A DNA stretch of 64,000 bases from Acidobacteriota bacterium (GTDB lineage: Bacteria; Acidobacteriota; Blastocatellia; RBC074): assembly GCA_018268995.1 (NCBI GenBank), contig JAFDVL010000030.1, positions 11,356 to 75,355 of the forward strand, in the 5' to 3' direction. A model generated the notes under the pieces. That model had not been told where the DNA came from and did no database searches. It was given only the letters and a program-made list of their open reading frames with translations. Made by a program: the position numbers and the translations under genes. Of this stretch, positions 17,005-26,127 are shown in pieces; position 1 is the stretch's first letter, and each line of letters starts with the position of its first letter.

Positions 17005-18228
17005 TTATGTTTCTTCCAGCGCCTCTACGGTTTGCGGCACTCGCCACGAGAATTTCCAACCATGCTGAATCGCCACTAAAAATCGCAGCATAATTGCTGC
17101 CAGCAACGCAACGCAGGCCAATACGATAAAACCAGACGTGTAGGAACCAAATGATTGTTTGAGATTGCCAAGCAACGTTGGCAGGAAAAATCCGCCGACT
17201 CCGCCAATGGCTCCAACGATGCCCGTCGCCAATCCAATTTCCTGTCGAAAGCGTTGCGGAACCAATTGAAAAACCGCGCCATTGCCCAGGCCCAAACATG
17301 CCATACCAAACATCAAAATCACAACGATGGCTGCTAATCCCGGCATTTGCGCACACAGGAAATATGTCAGGCTGATGCCAAATAAAAGAAATGAAAGCAA
17401 CCGAACGCCGCCGACGCGATCTGCCAGCCAGCCGCCGATGGGACGAATACCGCTGCCAACAAAGGCGATCATTGCCACCAGATACCCGGCTGTGATCGGT
17501 GAAACCTGATATTGATCGCGCAGGAACAGCGGTAAAAAGCTGCCTAAGCCAACAAAGCCGCCAAACGTCACGCTATACAACAAACAAAACCACCATAAAT
17601 CTCCGGTACGAAAGATGCGGATGTAATTGCTGACGGGTTGGCCTTTGGTTGGGTTTGGGCTTTCTTTCGCTAACAGTACAAACGCAATCAAAACGATTGT
17701 TAAGGGAATCATTGCCAGCACAAACACATTATGCCAGCCATACACATTTGCCAGACGCGGTGCGACCAGATTGGTAATGATTGTGCCGCTGTTGCCCGCC
17801 GCCGCAATTCCCATTGCCAGGCCCTGTCGTTCCGGCGGATACCAGCGACTTGCCAATGGCAATGCCACCGCAAACGATGCTCCGGCGACACCCAGCATCA
17901 ACCCTACGCTATACAACACAGGCAAACTGTCACCGCCAATCCAACCGAACAGCAACGGCAAATAGAGAAATATCAGAATGCCTGTCCCAACCCGTTTGCC
18001 GCCCACGCGATCACTTAACAGCCCCAGCGGAATGCGGAGCAGGGAACCGCTCAGGATCGGAATCGCCACCAGCAAGCCTTTTTGCGCGGCATTTAAGTGC
18101 AGACTTTCGGCAACGAAAATTCCCAGCGCGCCCAGCAGCACCCACAACATAAAACTCAAATCAAATTGCAGGAAGCAGGCAAACAGCGTCGGTTTATGTC
18201 CGTTCAGTTTTGGTGTTTGTTCGTTCAT
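17005..18228 (-). CDS. MFS nitrate/nitrite transporter (NarK/NasA type)
   Basis: A 407-residue 12-helix transporter moving nitrate and/or nitrite across the inner membrane. The family nitrate-signature glycine motifs are visible: AAGNSGTIITNLVAPRLA near the middle and GIVGAIGGVGGFFLPTLLG in the second half. The N-terminal half begins with FDLSFMLWVLLGALG, as in NarK proteins. Its position between hemD and cobA, in a block with nasA and nirBD, supports import for assimilation rather than respiration. It has a single NarK domain, not a fused NarK1-NarK2. Confidence 0.9.
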   Translation of the reverse strand: MNEQTPKLNGHKPTLFACFLQFDLSFMLWVLLGALGIFVAESLHLNAAQKGLLVAIPILSGSLLRIPLGLLSDRVGGKRVGTGILIFLYLPLLFGWIGGDSLPVLYSVGLMLGVAGASFAVALPLASRWYPPERQGLAMGIAAAGNSGTIITNLVAPRLANVYGWHNVFVLAMIPLTIVLIAFVLLAKESPNPTKGQPVSNYIRIFRTGDLWWFCLLYSVTFGGFVGLGSFLPLFLRDQYQVSPITAGYLVAMIAFVGSGIRPIGGWLADRVGGVRLLSFLLFGISLTYFLCAQMPGLAAIVVILMFGMACLGLGNGAVFQLVPQRFRQEIGLATGIVGAIGGVGGFFLPTLLGNLKQSFGSYTSGFIVLACVALLAAIMLRFLVAIQHGWKFSWRVPQTVEALEET

Positions 18229-18332
18229 CTTTTGTGTTTACGGAAAATAGTTAATCGTTTGACGGTCAACTGGTTAACTAATCGGTTTCACTGCGAAGCT
18301 GAAAACAGAAACATAGAGATCAAAATAAGTTT

Positions 18333-19157
18333 TTATTCAGCCGTAAAGTACTCTTTTAGTGCCAAGACCATCGGCCCCATTTTAGGATGCTCCGGCTCAA
18401 CGCGTGGCGGCACGCCAAAACCTTCAAGCGTTGCTGTACACGTTGGCCCAATCGAGGCCACAACCGTTTTATGATTGAGCGCCGCGCGTAAATTTTCTTC
18501 GCACCCCGAATCAGCCGCGAGTTGAAATAAATGGCGCGCCTGTATCTGACTGGTAAAGGCTACTGCATCAACCTTGCCCGCGATTAAATCGCCCATCAGA
18601 TTTCTGAGCGGAGTAATGTCCTCAGGCATTTGCCATTCATACAAACAAAGTTCATGCAAAATGGCTCCGCGCGTTTGCAGCGCCTCGGCCAATGCCTGAT
18701 TGCGTTCGCCGTAATGCAGCACCGCCACATTTTTATCTGTGACATTCAGCTCATCAATGACCGCAATCAATTCCGTTGTCGTGTACGGCTCCGGCGTATT
18801 GAAGGTCGGCTTGATCTGATTACGCGACAGCACGGCAGTTGGCTTTGGGCCGCGTGCAATCGTGGTGACAGTTTGTAAAAGAGCAAGCAATTCGTCTTTG
18901 CGCTGAAGTCTTTCGGCTTCGCTGAGCAATCCGGCCACGCCAACGCCTGTCTGAAAAATAACGAAGGCTATCGCTCCGGTTTGTAACTTATCAATCAGCG
19001 CGTTGACTTCCGGCCCGGCATTAATGCTGACTTCGCGTAAGGCCGGAGCCTGAATCGGCTCGCCGCCGTGCCGTTTGATTAAATTCGCCAATTCGCTGCC
19101 CATCCGGGCTTCTAAAAGAGCAATTCGTTTTCCGTGCAGATCCGTTTGGTTTTCCAT
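18333..19157 (-). CDS. hemD: Uroporphyrinogen-III synthase HemD-like
   Basis: A 274-residue protein of the HemD fold, which cyclises hydroxymethylbilane to uroporphyrinogen III. Family features: GKRIALLEARMGSELANLIKRHGGEP at the start, AIVFTSQ-like VDAVAFTSQIQARHLFQLA, and the C-terminal VVASIGPTCTATLEGFGVPPRVEPEHPKM. It lies 3 bp from nirD and supplies the sirohaem branch. HemD homologues next to nitrite reductases are common in this phylum; it might be a paralogue dedicated to sirohaem rather than the housekeeping copy. Confidence 0.85.
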   Translation of the reverse strand: MENQTDLHGKRIALLEARMGSELANLIKRHGGEPIQAPALREVSINAGPEVNALIDKLQTGAIAFVIFQTGVGVAGLLSEAERLQRKDELLALLQTVTTIARGPKPTAVLSRNQIKPTFNTPEPYTTTELIAVIDELNVTDKNVAVLHYGERNQALAEALQTRGAILHELCLYEWQMPEDITPLRNLMGDLIAGKVDAVAFTSQIQARHLFQLAADSGCEENLRAALNHKTVVASIGPTCTATLEGFGVPPRVEPEHPKMGPMVLALKEYFTAE

Positions 19158-19160
19158 GCC

Positions 19161-19511
19161 TTAACAATACAGCAAGATGTCGCCATGTTCACTGATTTGC
19201 ACGTTGTAGGTTTTCAGTGCGGCGCAATCATGGCCAATGGGATTACCACTGCTTAGCTCGAATTTATAAGCATGAAACGGGCAAATGACTTTGCCGCCGC
19301 CAATCAATCCATCAGCCAATGGGCCGCTGCGATGCGGGCATTTCGCTTGCAGCGCATAGACCTTTTCCTCGCGGGTGCGAAACACCACAACTTCTTCGTC
19401 ATCTACTAAAAACTCTCGTCCCTCGCCCAGCGGAATCCGCTCGATGGAACCAAGATTGACAAAGACTTTTGGAATCAGGGTTGGCGCAGATTGTTGTAAT
19501 GCAATATCCAT
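19161..19511 (-). CDS. nirD: Nitrite reductase small subunit (Rieske-type)
   Basis: A 116-residue Rieske [2Fe-2S] protein, the small subunit of NADH-dependent assimilatory nitrite reductase. The cluster motifs are CPHRSGPLADG and CPFHAYKF. In many NirD proteins the cluster ligands are lost, but here both Cys-x-His pairs are kept. It lies 3 bp downstream of nirB and 3 bp upstream of hemD, so the three are tightly coupled. Confidence 0.92.
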   Translation of the reverse strand: MDIALQQSAPTLIPKVFVNLGSIERIPLGEGREFLVDDEEVVVFRTREEKVYALQAKCPHRSGPLADGLIGGGKVICPFHAYKFELSSGNPIGHDCAALKTYNVQISEHGDILLYC

Positions 19512-19514
19512 TTG

Positions 19515-21995
19515 TTAGTCTCCATAAGAGGGTTGCAGCCCTTGAATTTGCGTCAGCGTCACTGCCCCCAGCGTGTTGACAAATTGCGCAGGATGCACTG
19601 GCTCAATGGCTTCCTGCCACGGATCACGATAGGCATCTACCGCCGCCTGAATATCCTGATCCAGCCGCGCACAAATGCCTTCGCTGTCATCTACTAAAAT
19701 GCGACGAAGCTTTTCGATGCTGATGCGTTCGACCAAACTCCAGGTACGTTCCAGATATTTCGCGTTTTCGCGGTAATACTGCATAAAACGCCCCGTATAC
19801 AGCAGCACTTCGTCGTGCGTGTCTACCGTAACCAGCAAATCAGCTTTGCGCACATGCGCGCCAGCCGCGCCGCCCACATAAATTTCCCATCTGCCACCTT
19901 CAATCGCGACGGCACCAATATCCTTGATCGTGGCTTCGGCACAGTTGCGCGGGCATCCGGTCGTCGCCAGTTTCATTTTGTGGGGCGATTCAATGCCTTG
20001 AAATCGTTTCTCAATCTTGATGCCAAGCCCCGTGCTGTCACCGACGCCATAGCGGCAGAATTCAGTTCCGACACAGGTTTTGCAGGTACGAAAGCTCTTG
20101 GCATAAGCGTGGCCGGAAGGCATATCCAAATCGCGCCAGATGCCGGGCAAATCTTCTTTCTTGATGCCGAGCAAATCTATGCGTTGTCCGCCTGTAATTT
20201 TGATCATCCGCGCCTGATATTTGTCGGCAGCGTCGGCAATGCGTCTTAATTCAGACGACGAAGTCACGCCGCCGTAAATGCGAGGTACGACGCTGAAGGT
20301 GCGATCATTTTGGATGTTGGCGTGAACGCGATCATTGATAAATCGCGCATCGCGTTCGTCTTCGTACTCCTCGTGCCAGATGGTTTTCAGCAGAGAAGCC
20401 AGCCCGACTTTACTGGCAGGGTCTTCTTTCCCTGCCGCCAGCACTGCGAATACGGCTGAGACGCTTTTCAATTGATATTCTTTGATGGCGGCAATGAGTT
20501 CCGGTTTACTCAAAGGAACACCGGGCACGTAATAATGAGTTGCTGGGTCAGTTTCCACTTGGCCTTCACACGCCAATTCGAGAATGCCTTGTACCTGAGA
20601 TTTGCATGAGCCGCAGCCCGTACCTGCGCGTGTCGCATCGCACACCGCTTTGAGGCTCCGATGTCCGGCCTGTACTGCCGATAGAATCTGTGCCTTGGAA
20701 ACACCGTTGCAATTACAAATCTGTGCGGTGTCAGGAACGTAAGCAAACGTCATTGGATCATCTGTGCGCGAGAGCGAAAACAGCATTTCCGCGCGGTTTT
20801 CGGGTAGCTCCGTTCCCCGGTCAAACGATTGCAATAACAGCGGAGCCGTGGCCGCATCACCCAATAAAATCGCCCCCGCGAGCTGTCCATTGCGCACAAC
20901 CAGCTTTTTATAAATACCCCGCGAAGGTTCGGCATAAACGACGACTTCATCATTTTCGTCGCGCGCTTCCTTGGCTCCCATCACCGCTAATTCCAAGCCC
21001 ATAACTTTCAGCTTGGTCGAAATCTTTGATCCTTTGTACGCCGCAGCGGCTTTACGTCCAGTCAAACGATCTGCGAGTACTGCCGTTTGTTCCCAAAGCG
21101 GCGCAACCAATCCATAAACCATTCCATTGTGCTGCGTGCATTCGCCGACTGAAAAAATATCGGCATCATCCACACTGACCAGATGATCGTTAACCACGAT
21201 GCCGCGCTCGACGGTCAAGCCTGCGTCTTTGGCCAGTTGCACATTCGGGCGAATGCCAGCCGAAATCACGACCATATCGCAATCCAGCGTTGAGCCGTCC
21301 TTGAATTGCAATCCGGTTACGCAATCATCACCTAGAATTCCAGTCGTCGCTTTGTTCAAATGAACTGAGACGCCCATTGCTTCCATCGAACGTCGCAGCG
21401 AAGCCCCAGCCTGTGCGTCCAGTTGCACATCCATCAGATTGCCCATCAAATGCACAACGTGAACTTCAGCGCCGAGATTCAGCAAACCGCGCGCGGCTTC
21501 CAGACCCAGCAATCCGCCGCCAATCACGGCTGCGCGCTTGCCGCCTTCGGCATATTTCGTGATGGCGTCGCAATCATCCAGGGTGCGAAACACAAACACG
21601 CCGTCTTTAAGGCTGTCACCATTTTTCAATCCGTCCATTGGCGGAACAAAGGGCGAACTGCCAGTGGCAATCACTAATTTGTCATAGCTTTCGCTGACAC
21701 CGTTTGAGCCGTACACCGTTTTCCCGGCACGATCAATGCTGCTGACGCGAATGCCTGCGTGCAGCTTGATGTTGTTCTCTTCGTACCAGGGTAACGAGTT
21801 GATGAAAATATCCTGTGGGTCGTGGGTGCCGGATAAAACACCTGACAGGAGGATGCGGTTGTAGTTTCCATACGGCTCATCGCCGAACATCACAACGTCG
21901 AATTTATCAGCGCCGCCACGCGCCAGAATATCTTCGACCAACCGCGCTCCTGCCATTCCGTTTCCGATGACGACCAGTTTTTGTTTTCTCAACAT
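19515..21995 (-). CDS. nirB: Nitrite reductase [NAD(P)H] large subunit
   Basis: This enzyme reduces nitrite to ammonium with six electrons from NAD(P)H. About 826 residues. Domains in order: FAD-binding (LVVIGNGMAGARLVEDIL), NAD-binding (RAAVIGGGLLGLEAARGL), BFD-like [2Fe-2S] (CNCNGVSKAQI and GTGCGSCKSQV), then the ferredoxin-like and sirohaem/[4Fe-4S] reductase domain (CKTCVGTEFCRYG and TTGCPRNCAEA). All four cluster cysteines of the last domain are present. The start was set at 21995 (MLRKQKLVV) because the preceding 44 residues are encoded by the palindromic repeat at 22011-22088 and are not conserved. Confidence 0.95.
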   Translation of the reverse strand: MLRKQKLVVIGNGMAGARLVEDILARGGADKFDVVMFGDEPYGNYNRILLSGVLSGTHDPQDIFINSLPWYEENNIKLHAGIRVSSIDRAGKTVYGSNGVSESYDKLVIATGSSPFVPPMDGLKNGDSLKDGVFVFRTLDDCDAITKYAEGGKRAAVIGGGLLGLEAARGLLNLGAEVHVVHLMGNLMDVQLDAQAGASLRRSMEAMGVSVHLNKATTGILGDDCVTGLQFKDGSTLDCDMVVISAGIRPNVQLAKDAGLTVERGIVVNDHLVSVDDADIFSVGECTQHNGMVYGLVAPLWEQTAVLADRLTGRKAAAAYKGSKISTKLKVMGLELAVMGAKEARDENDEVVVYAEPSRGIYKKLVVRNGQLAGAILLGDAATAPLLLQSFDRGTELPENRAEMLFSLSRTDDPMTFAYVPDTAQICNCNGVSKAQILSAVQAGHRSLKAVCDATRAGTGCGSCKSQVQGILELACEGQVETDPATHYYVPGVPLSKPELIAAIKEYQLKSVSAVFAVLAAGKEDPASKVGLASLLKTIWHEEYEDERDARFINDRVHANIQNDRTFSVVPRIYGGVTSSSELRRIADAADKYQARMIKITGGQRIDLLGIKKEDLPGIWRDLDMPSGHAYAKSFRTCKTCVGTEFCRYGVGDSTGLGIKIEKRFQGIESPHKMKLATTGCPRNCAEATIKDIGAVAIEGGRWEIYVGGAAGAHVRKADLLVTVDTHDEVLLYTGRFMQYYRENAKYLERTWSLVERISIEKLRRILVDDSEGICARLDQDIQAAVDAYRDPWQEAIEPVHPAQFVNTLGAVTLTQIQGLQPSYGD

Positions 21996-22010
21996 GATCC
22001 GATTCCTATC

Positions 22011-22088
22011 CTGGGTACGCACGCATCTTGCGTGCTGTTTTAATATCAAATTTTCAGCACCAGGCACGCAGGATGCGCGCGTACCCAG
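22011..22088. repeat. Palindromic repeat between nasA and nirB
   Basis: The arm CTGGGTACGCACGCATCTTG (from 22011) is answered by CAGGATGCGCGCGTACCCAG ending at 22088, with further pairing of GCGTGCTG with CAGCACCAGGCACGC. It fills almost the whole nasA-nirB gap. Repeats of this kind (GGTACGCACGCATCCTGCGTGC) are typical mobile intergenic hairpins. In mRNA it could stabilise or attenuate the downstream nirBD message. Confidence 0.78.
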
Positions 22089-22090
22089 GG

Positions 22091-24193
22091 TTATGATTCG
22101 ATATTCGTTTGAATCCGCACAGCGCAAACTTTGAATTCGGGCATCCGACTGGTCGGATCAAGCGCGGCATTCGTCAACCGATTGACAGCTTGCGCGCCGC
22201 CCCAGTGAAACGGCACAAACACCGTGTCTTCACGAATCGTCGGCGTGACTTTGACCTTGAATTGCGCGGCGTCGCGTCGCGTTTGCAGCCAAACCACAGC
22301 CCCGTTCGTAATGCCAAAGCGTTTCGCCGTGGATGGATGAATCTCTGCAAATGGCTCCGGGTTCATATCTACCAATTTTTGGACCCGGCGCGTTTGCGTT
22401 CCCGATTGATAATGCGAAAGCACGCGCCCCGTAGTCAGATAAAATGGATAATAAGCATCCGGTTCTTCAGCCGGAGACTGATGCCGCACGGCGTGAAAGC
22501 GCGCGCGTCCATCGGGCGTGGCAAATTTTTCAGCAAACAAACGTGGCGTGCCGTTCGGCTGTGCTTCATTGCAGGGCCAGAACACACCTTGCTGTTCGGT
22601 GATCTTTTCGTAGGTGATCCCGCTGTAATCGGCTAATGCGCCTTTTGTGGCGAGGCGCAATTCGTCAAAAACCTCGCGCGGGTTTTCATAAGCAAATTGC
22701 TCTTTGCGGCCTAAGCGCCTGCCGAGTTCGCACAAGATTTCCAGATCGGTTTTGACGCCTTCAGGTGGTGCGACAGCACGTTGTCTGAGCAGCACGCGGC
22801 CTTCCAGATTGGTCATCGTGCCTTCTTCTTCGGCCCATTGCGCGGCGGGCAACACCACATCGGCGAGTTGCGCGGTTTCAGACAAAAAGAAATCTGCGAC
22901 CGCCAGAAAATCCAGTTTCCGCACGCGGGCTTTGATGTGTGTAGCGTTCGGTGCTGACACGACGATGTTCGATCCCATCACCAGCAATGCTTTGATTTCG
23001 CTGCCCAGCGAATTCAATAACTCATAAGCGGATTTGCCGACTTTGGGCAGTTCGCTTTCACTTACGCCCCACACCGAAGCGATGTACTCACGCGCCGCAG
23101 TGTCATCAATTTTGCGATAGCCGGGCAATTGATCAGCCTTCTGCCCGTGCTCGCGTCCGCCCTGTCCGTTGCCCTGTCCGGTCAGGCAACCGTAGCCGCT
23201 GAAGGGGCTGCCAACACGACCTGTCGCCAGCGCGATGTTGATATAAGACAGCACGTTGTTGACGCCTTGCGATTGCTGTTCAGTGCCGCGCCCGGTCAAA
23301 ATCATCGCGCTTTTGGCTTTGCCAAATAAATGCGCGGCTTGAGTCAACTGTGCTTCGGGCACGCCTGTAATGCGTTCGACCTGTGCTGGCCAATAGGTCG
23401 CAACCAGACCTTTGACACGCTCAAAATCACTCGTTCGAGCATGAACATAATCGGCGTCAATCAATCCATCCCGAATCAGAATATGCAAAATGCCATTCGC
23501 CAACGCCGCATCTGATCCGGGCGTTAATTTCAAATGCAGAGTGGCATTATTTGTCGTCGCGGATTGGCGCGGATCAATCACAATCAATTTGCCGCCGTTG
23601 GCGCGTTGCTGCTCGAAGTATTGCATTAACGGAGGCATTGTTTCGGCGCTGTTGCTGCCGACCATCAGGATCACTTCGGTTTGGGCGATGTCTTCTACGG
23701 GGAACGGCAATCCGCGATCAATGCCAAACGCCTTGTTGCTCGCCGCCGCTGCCGAAGACATGCAAAAACGCCCGTTGTAATCAATATTGGCAGTACCGAG
23801 CGCGATGCGAGCAAATTTTCCCAGCAAATAGGTTTTCTCGTTTGTCAGTGCTCCGCTGCCAAACAAGCCTGCCGCATCGCGCCCATATTTGATCTGAACT
23901 TCGGTGAAGCGCACGGCAATCCGCTGTAACGCCTCATCCCAGCTAACCTGCGTTAATTTGCCTCGTCCATTGCGAGCGAGCGGTTGTAGCAACCGTTCGG
24001 GGTGCCGTAGCAGCTCCGCCGAAGTCCAGCCTTTCACACATAACGCGCCCCGGTTGGTTGGAAAGCTGTCATTGCCTGAAACGCGCAGTCGTTCATCTAT
24101 CACCATCCCGCATTGCATTGCGCAATACGGACAATGGGTCAAGGATTTATATGAAGACGGAACTGACATTACGGTCATGCAAATTAAGCCCAA
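22091..24193 (-). CDS. nasA: Assimilatory nitrate reductase catalytic subunit
   Basis: A molybdopterin (bis-MGD) enzyme reducing nitrate to nitrite in the cytoplasm. About 700 residues. The N-terminal [4Fe-4S] cysteines are CPYCAMQCG and the later CVKGW. Then come GSGALTNEKTYLLGKFARIALGT (cofactor-binding region), QGNGQGGREHGQKADQLPGYR and the C-terminal molydopterin dinucleotide-binding domain (TTGRVLSHYQSGTQTRR... FVPFHWGG). There is no export signal and no C-terminal BFD domain, consistent with the NasA/NarB group. It precedes nirB by 95 bp and is preceded by a candidate sigma-54 promoter. Met6 (24178) or Met9 (24169) may be the true start. Confidence 0.93.
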   Translation of the reverse strand: MGLICMTVMSVPSSYKSLTHCPYCAMQCGMVIDERLRVSGNDSFPTNRGALCVKGWTSAELLRHPERLLQPLARNGRGKLTQVSWDEALQRIAVRFTEVQIKYGRDAAGLFGSGALTNEKTYLLGKFARIALGTANIDYNGRFCMSSAAAASNKAFGIDRGLPFPVEDIAQTEVILMVGSNSAETMPPLMQYFEQQRANGGKLIVIDPRQSATTNNATLHLKLTPGSDAALANGILHILIRDGLIDADYVHARTSDFERVKGLVATYWPAQVERITGVPEAQLTQAAHLFGKAKSAMILTGRGTEQQSQGVNNVLSYINIALATGRVGSPFSGYGCLTGQGNGQGGREHGQKADQLPGYRKIDDTAAREYIASVWGVSESELPKVGKSAYELLNSLGSEIKALLVMGSNIVVSAPNATHIKARVRKLDFLAVADFFLSETAQLADVVLPAAQWAEEEGTMTNLEGRVLLRQRAVAPPEGVKTDLEILCELGRRLGRKEQFAYENPREVFDELRLATKGALADYSGITYEKITEQQGVFWPCNEAQPNGTPRLFAEKFATPDGRARFHAVRHQSPAEEPDAYYPFYLTTGRVLSHYQSGTQTRRVQKLVDMNPEPFAEIHPSTAKRFGITNGAVVWLQTRRDAAQFKVKVTPTIREDTVFVPFHWGGAQAVNRLTNAALDPTSRMPEFKVCAVRIQTNIES

Positions 24194-24501
24194 TCAAAAG
24201 TTACGCATTCTGCGCGTGAGTGACACATTGCTGCGTCTTTCGCTAAAGTACTCGGCAAGACGTGTGCCGGACAACGGCTCGGACTGGCGATTTCGGCCCG
24301 ATAGTTTTGTAAACAATAGGGTTTGAGATTTTTTTGTCAGCTTGAGGCGGGCGATGAGATTTTTGCCGATCCGTACAATTTTGTTGTTTTATGCGTCGAA
24401 TAGGAAAAGATTGTCATTAATGCCTTGTTCAGGGGCAAGGAGGAAAAAGATTCAGGCCAGAATTTTCACCTTGTAAGGAAAGCTGATCAGCAGAATCGCT
24501 T
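24194..24501. other. nasA upstream region
   Basis: Apart from the sigma-54 promoter candidate at 24254-24270, this stretch is non-coding. The part at 24300-24480 is AT-rich and would be expected to hold activator (enhancer) sites for the adjacent sigma-54 regulator; no clear palindrome could be assigned. Confidence 0.45.
24254..24270 (-). promoter_or_regulatory. Candidate sigma-54 (-24/-12) promoter of nasA
   Basis: Read on the minus strand, the sequence is CCGGCACACGTCTTGCCG: GGCAC, a 5-nt spacer and TTGC. This fits the TGGCAC-N5-TTGC consensus except for the first T. The GC element lies about 60 bp upstream of the nasA start. The gene for a sigma-54 activator lies immediately upstream on the same strand, which supports the call. 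Confidence 0.65.
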
Positions 24502-25494
24502 TCACCAGCAAAAATCTGCGTTGACGATATTGTGTTTTTTGATCTTGTAACTCAGCAATCGCTCGCTGATTTTCAGGAGTTTAGCTGCCTGCCCGCGATT
24601 GCCGTGAGCGTTTTGTAAGGCTTCGCAGAGCAATTCGCGTTCATAGGCATTAACAGCCTCGGCAAGCCCTTTGTTATTGACTGTTGTCGCGATTCGCAAG
24701 GTCTGTAAATCCGGCGGCAAATGGTAATGATGAATCACATTGGTATCACAAATGACCACGGCCCGCTCAATCGTATTTTCCAGCTCGCGCACGTTTCCAG
24801 GCCAGGAATATGCCAGCAATAAATCAATTGTTTCCGGGGCGAATCGGCGAATGCTTTTGCTATGTTCGTGCGCGTGCTTGGCTAAAAAATGCTCGGACAA
24901 TGTTCCTATATCTTCACGGCGTTCGCGCAACGCAGGAAGCGTGATGGTGAACACATTCAGCCGATAATAAAGATCAGTCCGAAATCGCCCTTTTGCTGCT
25001 TCCTGATCAAGTTGCCGATTGGTCGCCGCAATCAATCGCACATCTGCATGTAAGGTTTCTGTTCCGCCTAGACGCTCAAACTCGCGTGTCTGCAATAGGC
25101 GCAATAGTTTTGCCTGTGCCGCTAAACTTAGCTCACCAACTTCATCCAACAAAAGTGAGCCGCCTTCTGCCAACTCAAAACGCCCCAGCTTGCTGTTTTC
25201 TGCGCCTGTAAATGCGCCCCGTTCATAACCGAATAAATCCGCTTCAATGAGGCTTTCGAGCAATGCGCCGCAATTGACCTTAATAAACGGCTTTGTTGCG
25301 CGTAATGAATGGTAATGAAGCGCTTGCGCAATTAATTCCTTACCTGTTCCAGTTTCCCCCTGTAACAAGATGGTCGTATTTGTGGCAGCCACTTGTCGCA
25401 CCTGATCATAAATCTGGCGCATGACTTTGCTGGTGCCAATCAAACGCGAAAAATCGTAAAATGAACTACTTTTAATAGCTTGTTGCATTCTCAT
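24502..25494 (-). CDS. Sigma-54-dependent transcriptional activator without sensor domain
   Basis: About 330 residues: an AAA+ central domain followed by a Fis-type helix-turn-helix. Walker A is GETGTGKELIAQ, the sigma-54 contact loop is GAFTGAENSKLGRFELAEGG, Walker B is GSLLLDEVGEL, the R-finger region is TNRQLDQEAAKGRFRTDLYYRLNVF and the SWPGNVRELENTIERA motif is intact. The C-terminal helix-turn-helix is GNRGQAAKLLKISERLLSYKI. No receiver, GAF or PAS domain precedes the ATPase, so it resembles PspF-like or constitutive activators controlled by partner proteins. The start at 25494 was preferred to the upstream 25611, whose extra residues look non-coding. It probably activates the nas/nir block. 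Confidence 0.88.
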   Translation of the reverse strand: MRMQQAIKSSSFYDFSRLIGTSKVMRQIYDQVRQVAATNTTILLQGETGTGKELIAQALHYHSLRATKPFIKVNCGALLESLIEADLFGYERGAFTGAENSKLGRFELAEGGSLLLDEVGELSLAAQAKLLRLLQTREFERLGGTETLHADVRLIAATNRQLDQEAAKGRFRTDLYYRLNVFTITLPALRERREDIGTLSEHFLAKHAHEHSKSIRRFAPETIDLLLAYSWPGNVRELENTIERAVVICDTNVIHHYHLPPDLQTLRIATTVNNKGLAEAVNAYERELLCEALQNAHGNRGQAAKLLKISERLLSYKIKKHNIVNADFCW

Positions 25495-25773
25495 TGTTCT
25501 GACGAATTTGTCCCACAAAGCTTGATTTCCCACATTTTTGTATTTACCAGTCAAATTCTTACGTTGTAGCCTTAAGATAAAATGTGGCCGAAAAACCGCA
25601 GCGAAAAACACCTAAACACAAAAAAATTCGGGGCGGCTATGTAAAACAAGCAATTTCTATTCCGAGCACGTAATTCATCCCTCAGACGGCAGTGTTATAG
25701 GCAAAGGCAGGTGGACTGGAATTTTGATGGTTGATTGACACTCTCTCGAAACTCCACTAGCGTGGCTTCTGAT

Positions 25774-26127
25774 ATGTACAGTAGCAAAGTTCTTGAGCAT
25801 TTAGAGAACCCACGCAATGTGGGAGCAATGCCAGATGCCTCTGCACAAGGCGAAGCGACAAACCCGGTTTGCGGCGATCTATTGCATCTCTATTTGAAAG
25901 TGGCTGAGGGAAAAATTATTGCTGCGAGTTTTCAGGCGCAAGCTTGTCCACCTTGCATTGCTGCGGCTTCGGTACTGACAGAGATGATTCAGGGCCTGAC
26001 TGTTGAAGAAGCTTTACTACTCAAATCTGCCGATGTCACACAAGCATTGGAAAGTTTGCCGCGCAATAAAGAGCATTGCCCAGTTCTTGCCATTGATGCC
26101 TTAAAAGCCGCGCTGAAAAATCTGTAG
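25774..26127 (+). CDS. IscU/NifU N-terminal-like iron-sulfur scaffold
   Basis: A 117-residue protein of the IscU/NifU-N fold. The three cluster-ligand regions are present: NPVCGDLLHLYLK, the CPPCIAAAS pair and EHCPVLAIDALKAAL. The start at 25774 (MYSSKVLEHLENPRNVG) matches the family N-terminus and discards 13 upstream residues. It is shorter than IscU and lacks the LPPVK-like chaperone motif, so it may be a nitrogen-metabolism-linked variant. It sits divergent from the sigma-54 regulator. Confidence 0.85.
   Translation: MYSSKVLEHLENPRNVGAMPDASAQGEATNPVCGDLLHLYLKVAEGKIIAASFQAQACPPCIAAASVLTEMIQGLTVEEALLLKSADVTQALESLPRNKEHCPVLAIDALKAALKNL

Noticed and set aside
16757..17356. A 199-codon minus-strand frame overlapping the transporter gene
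   Set aside because: Out of frame with a well-supported NarK-type transporter, rich in Trp/Ser/Arg as expected for a shadow frame.
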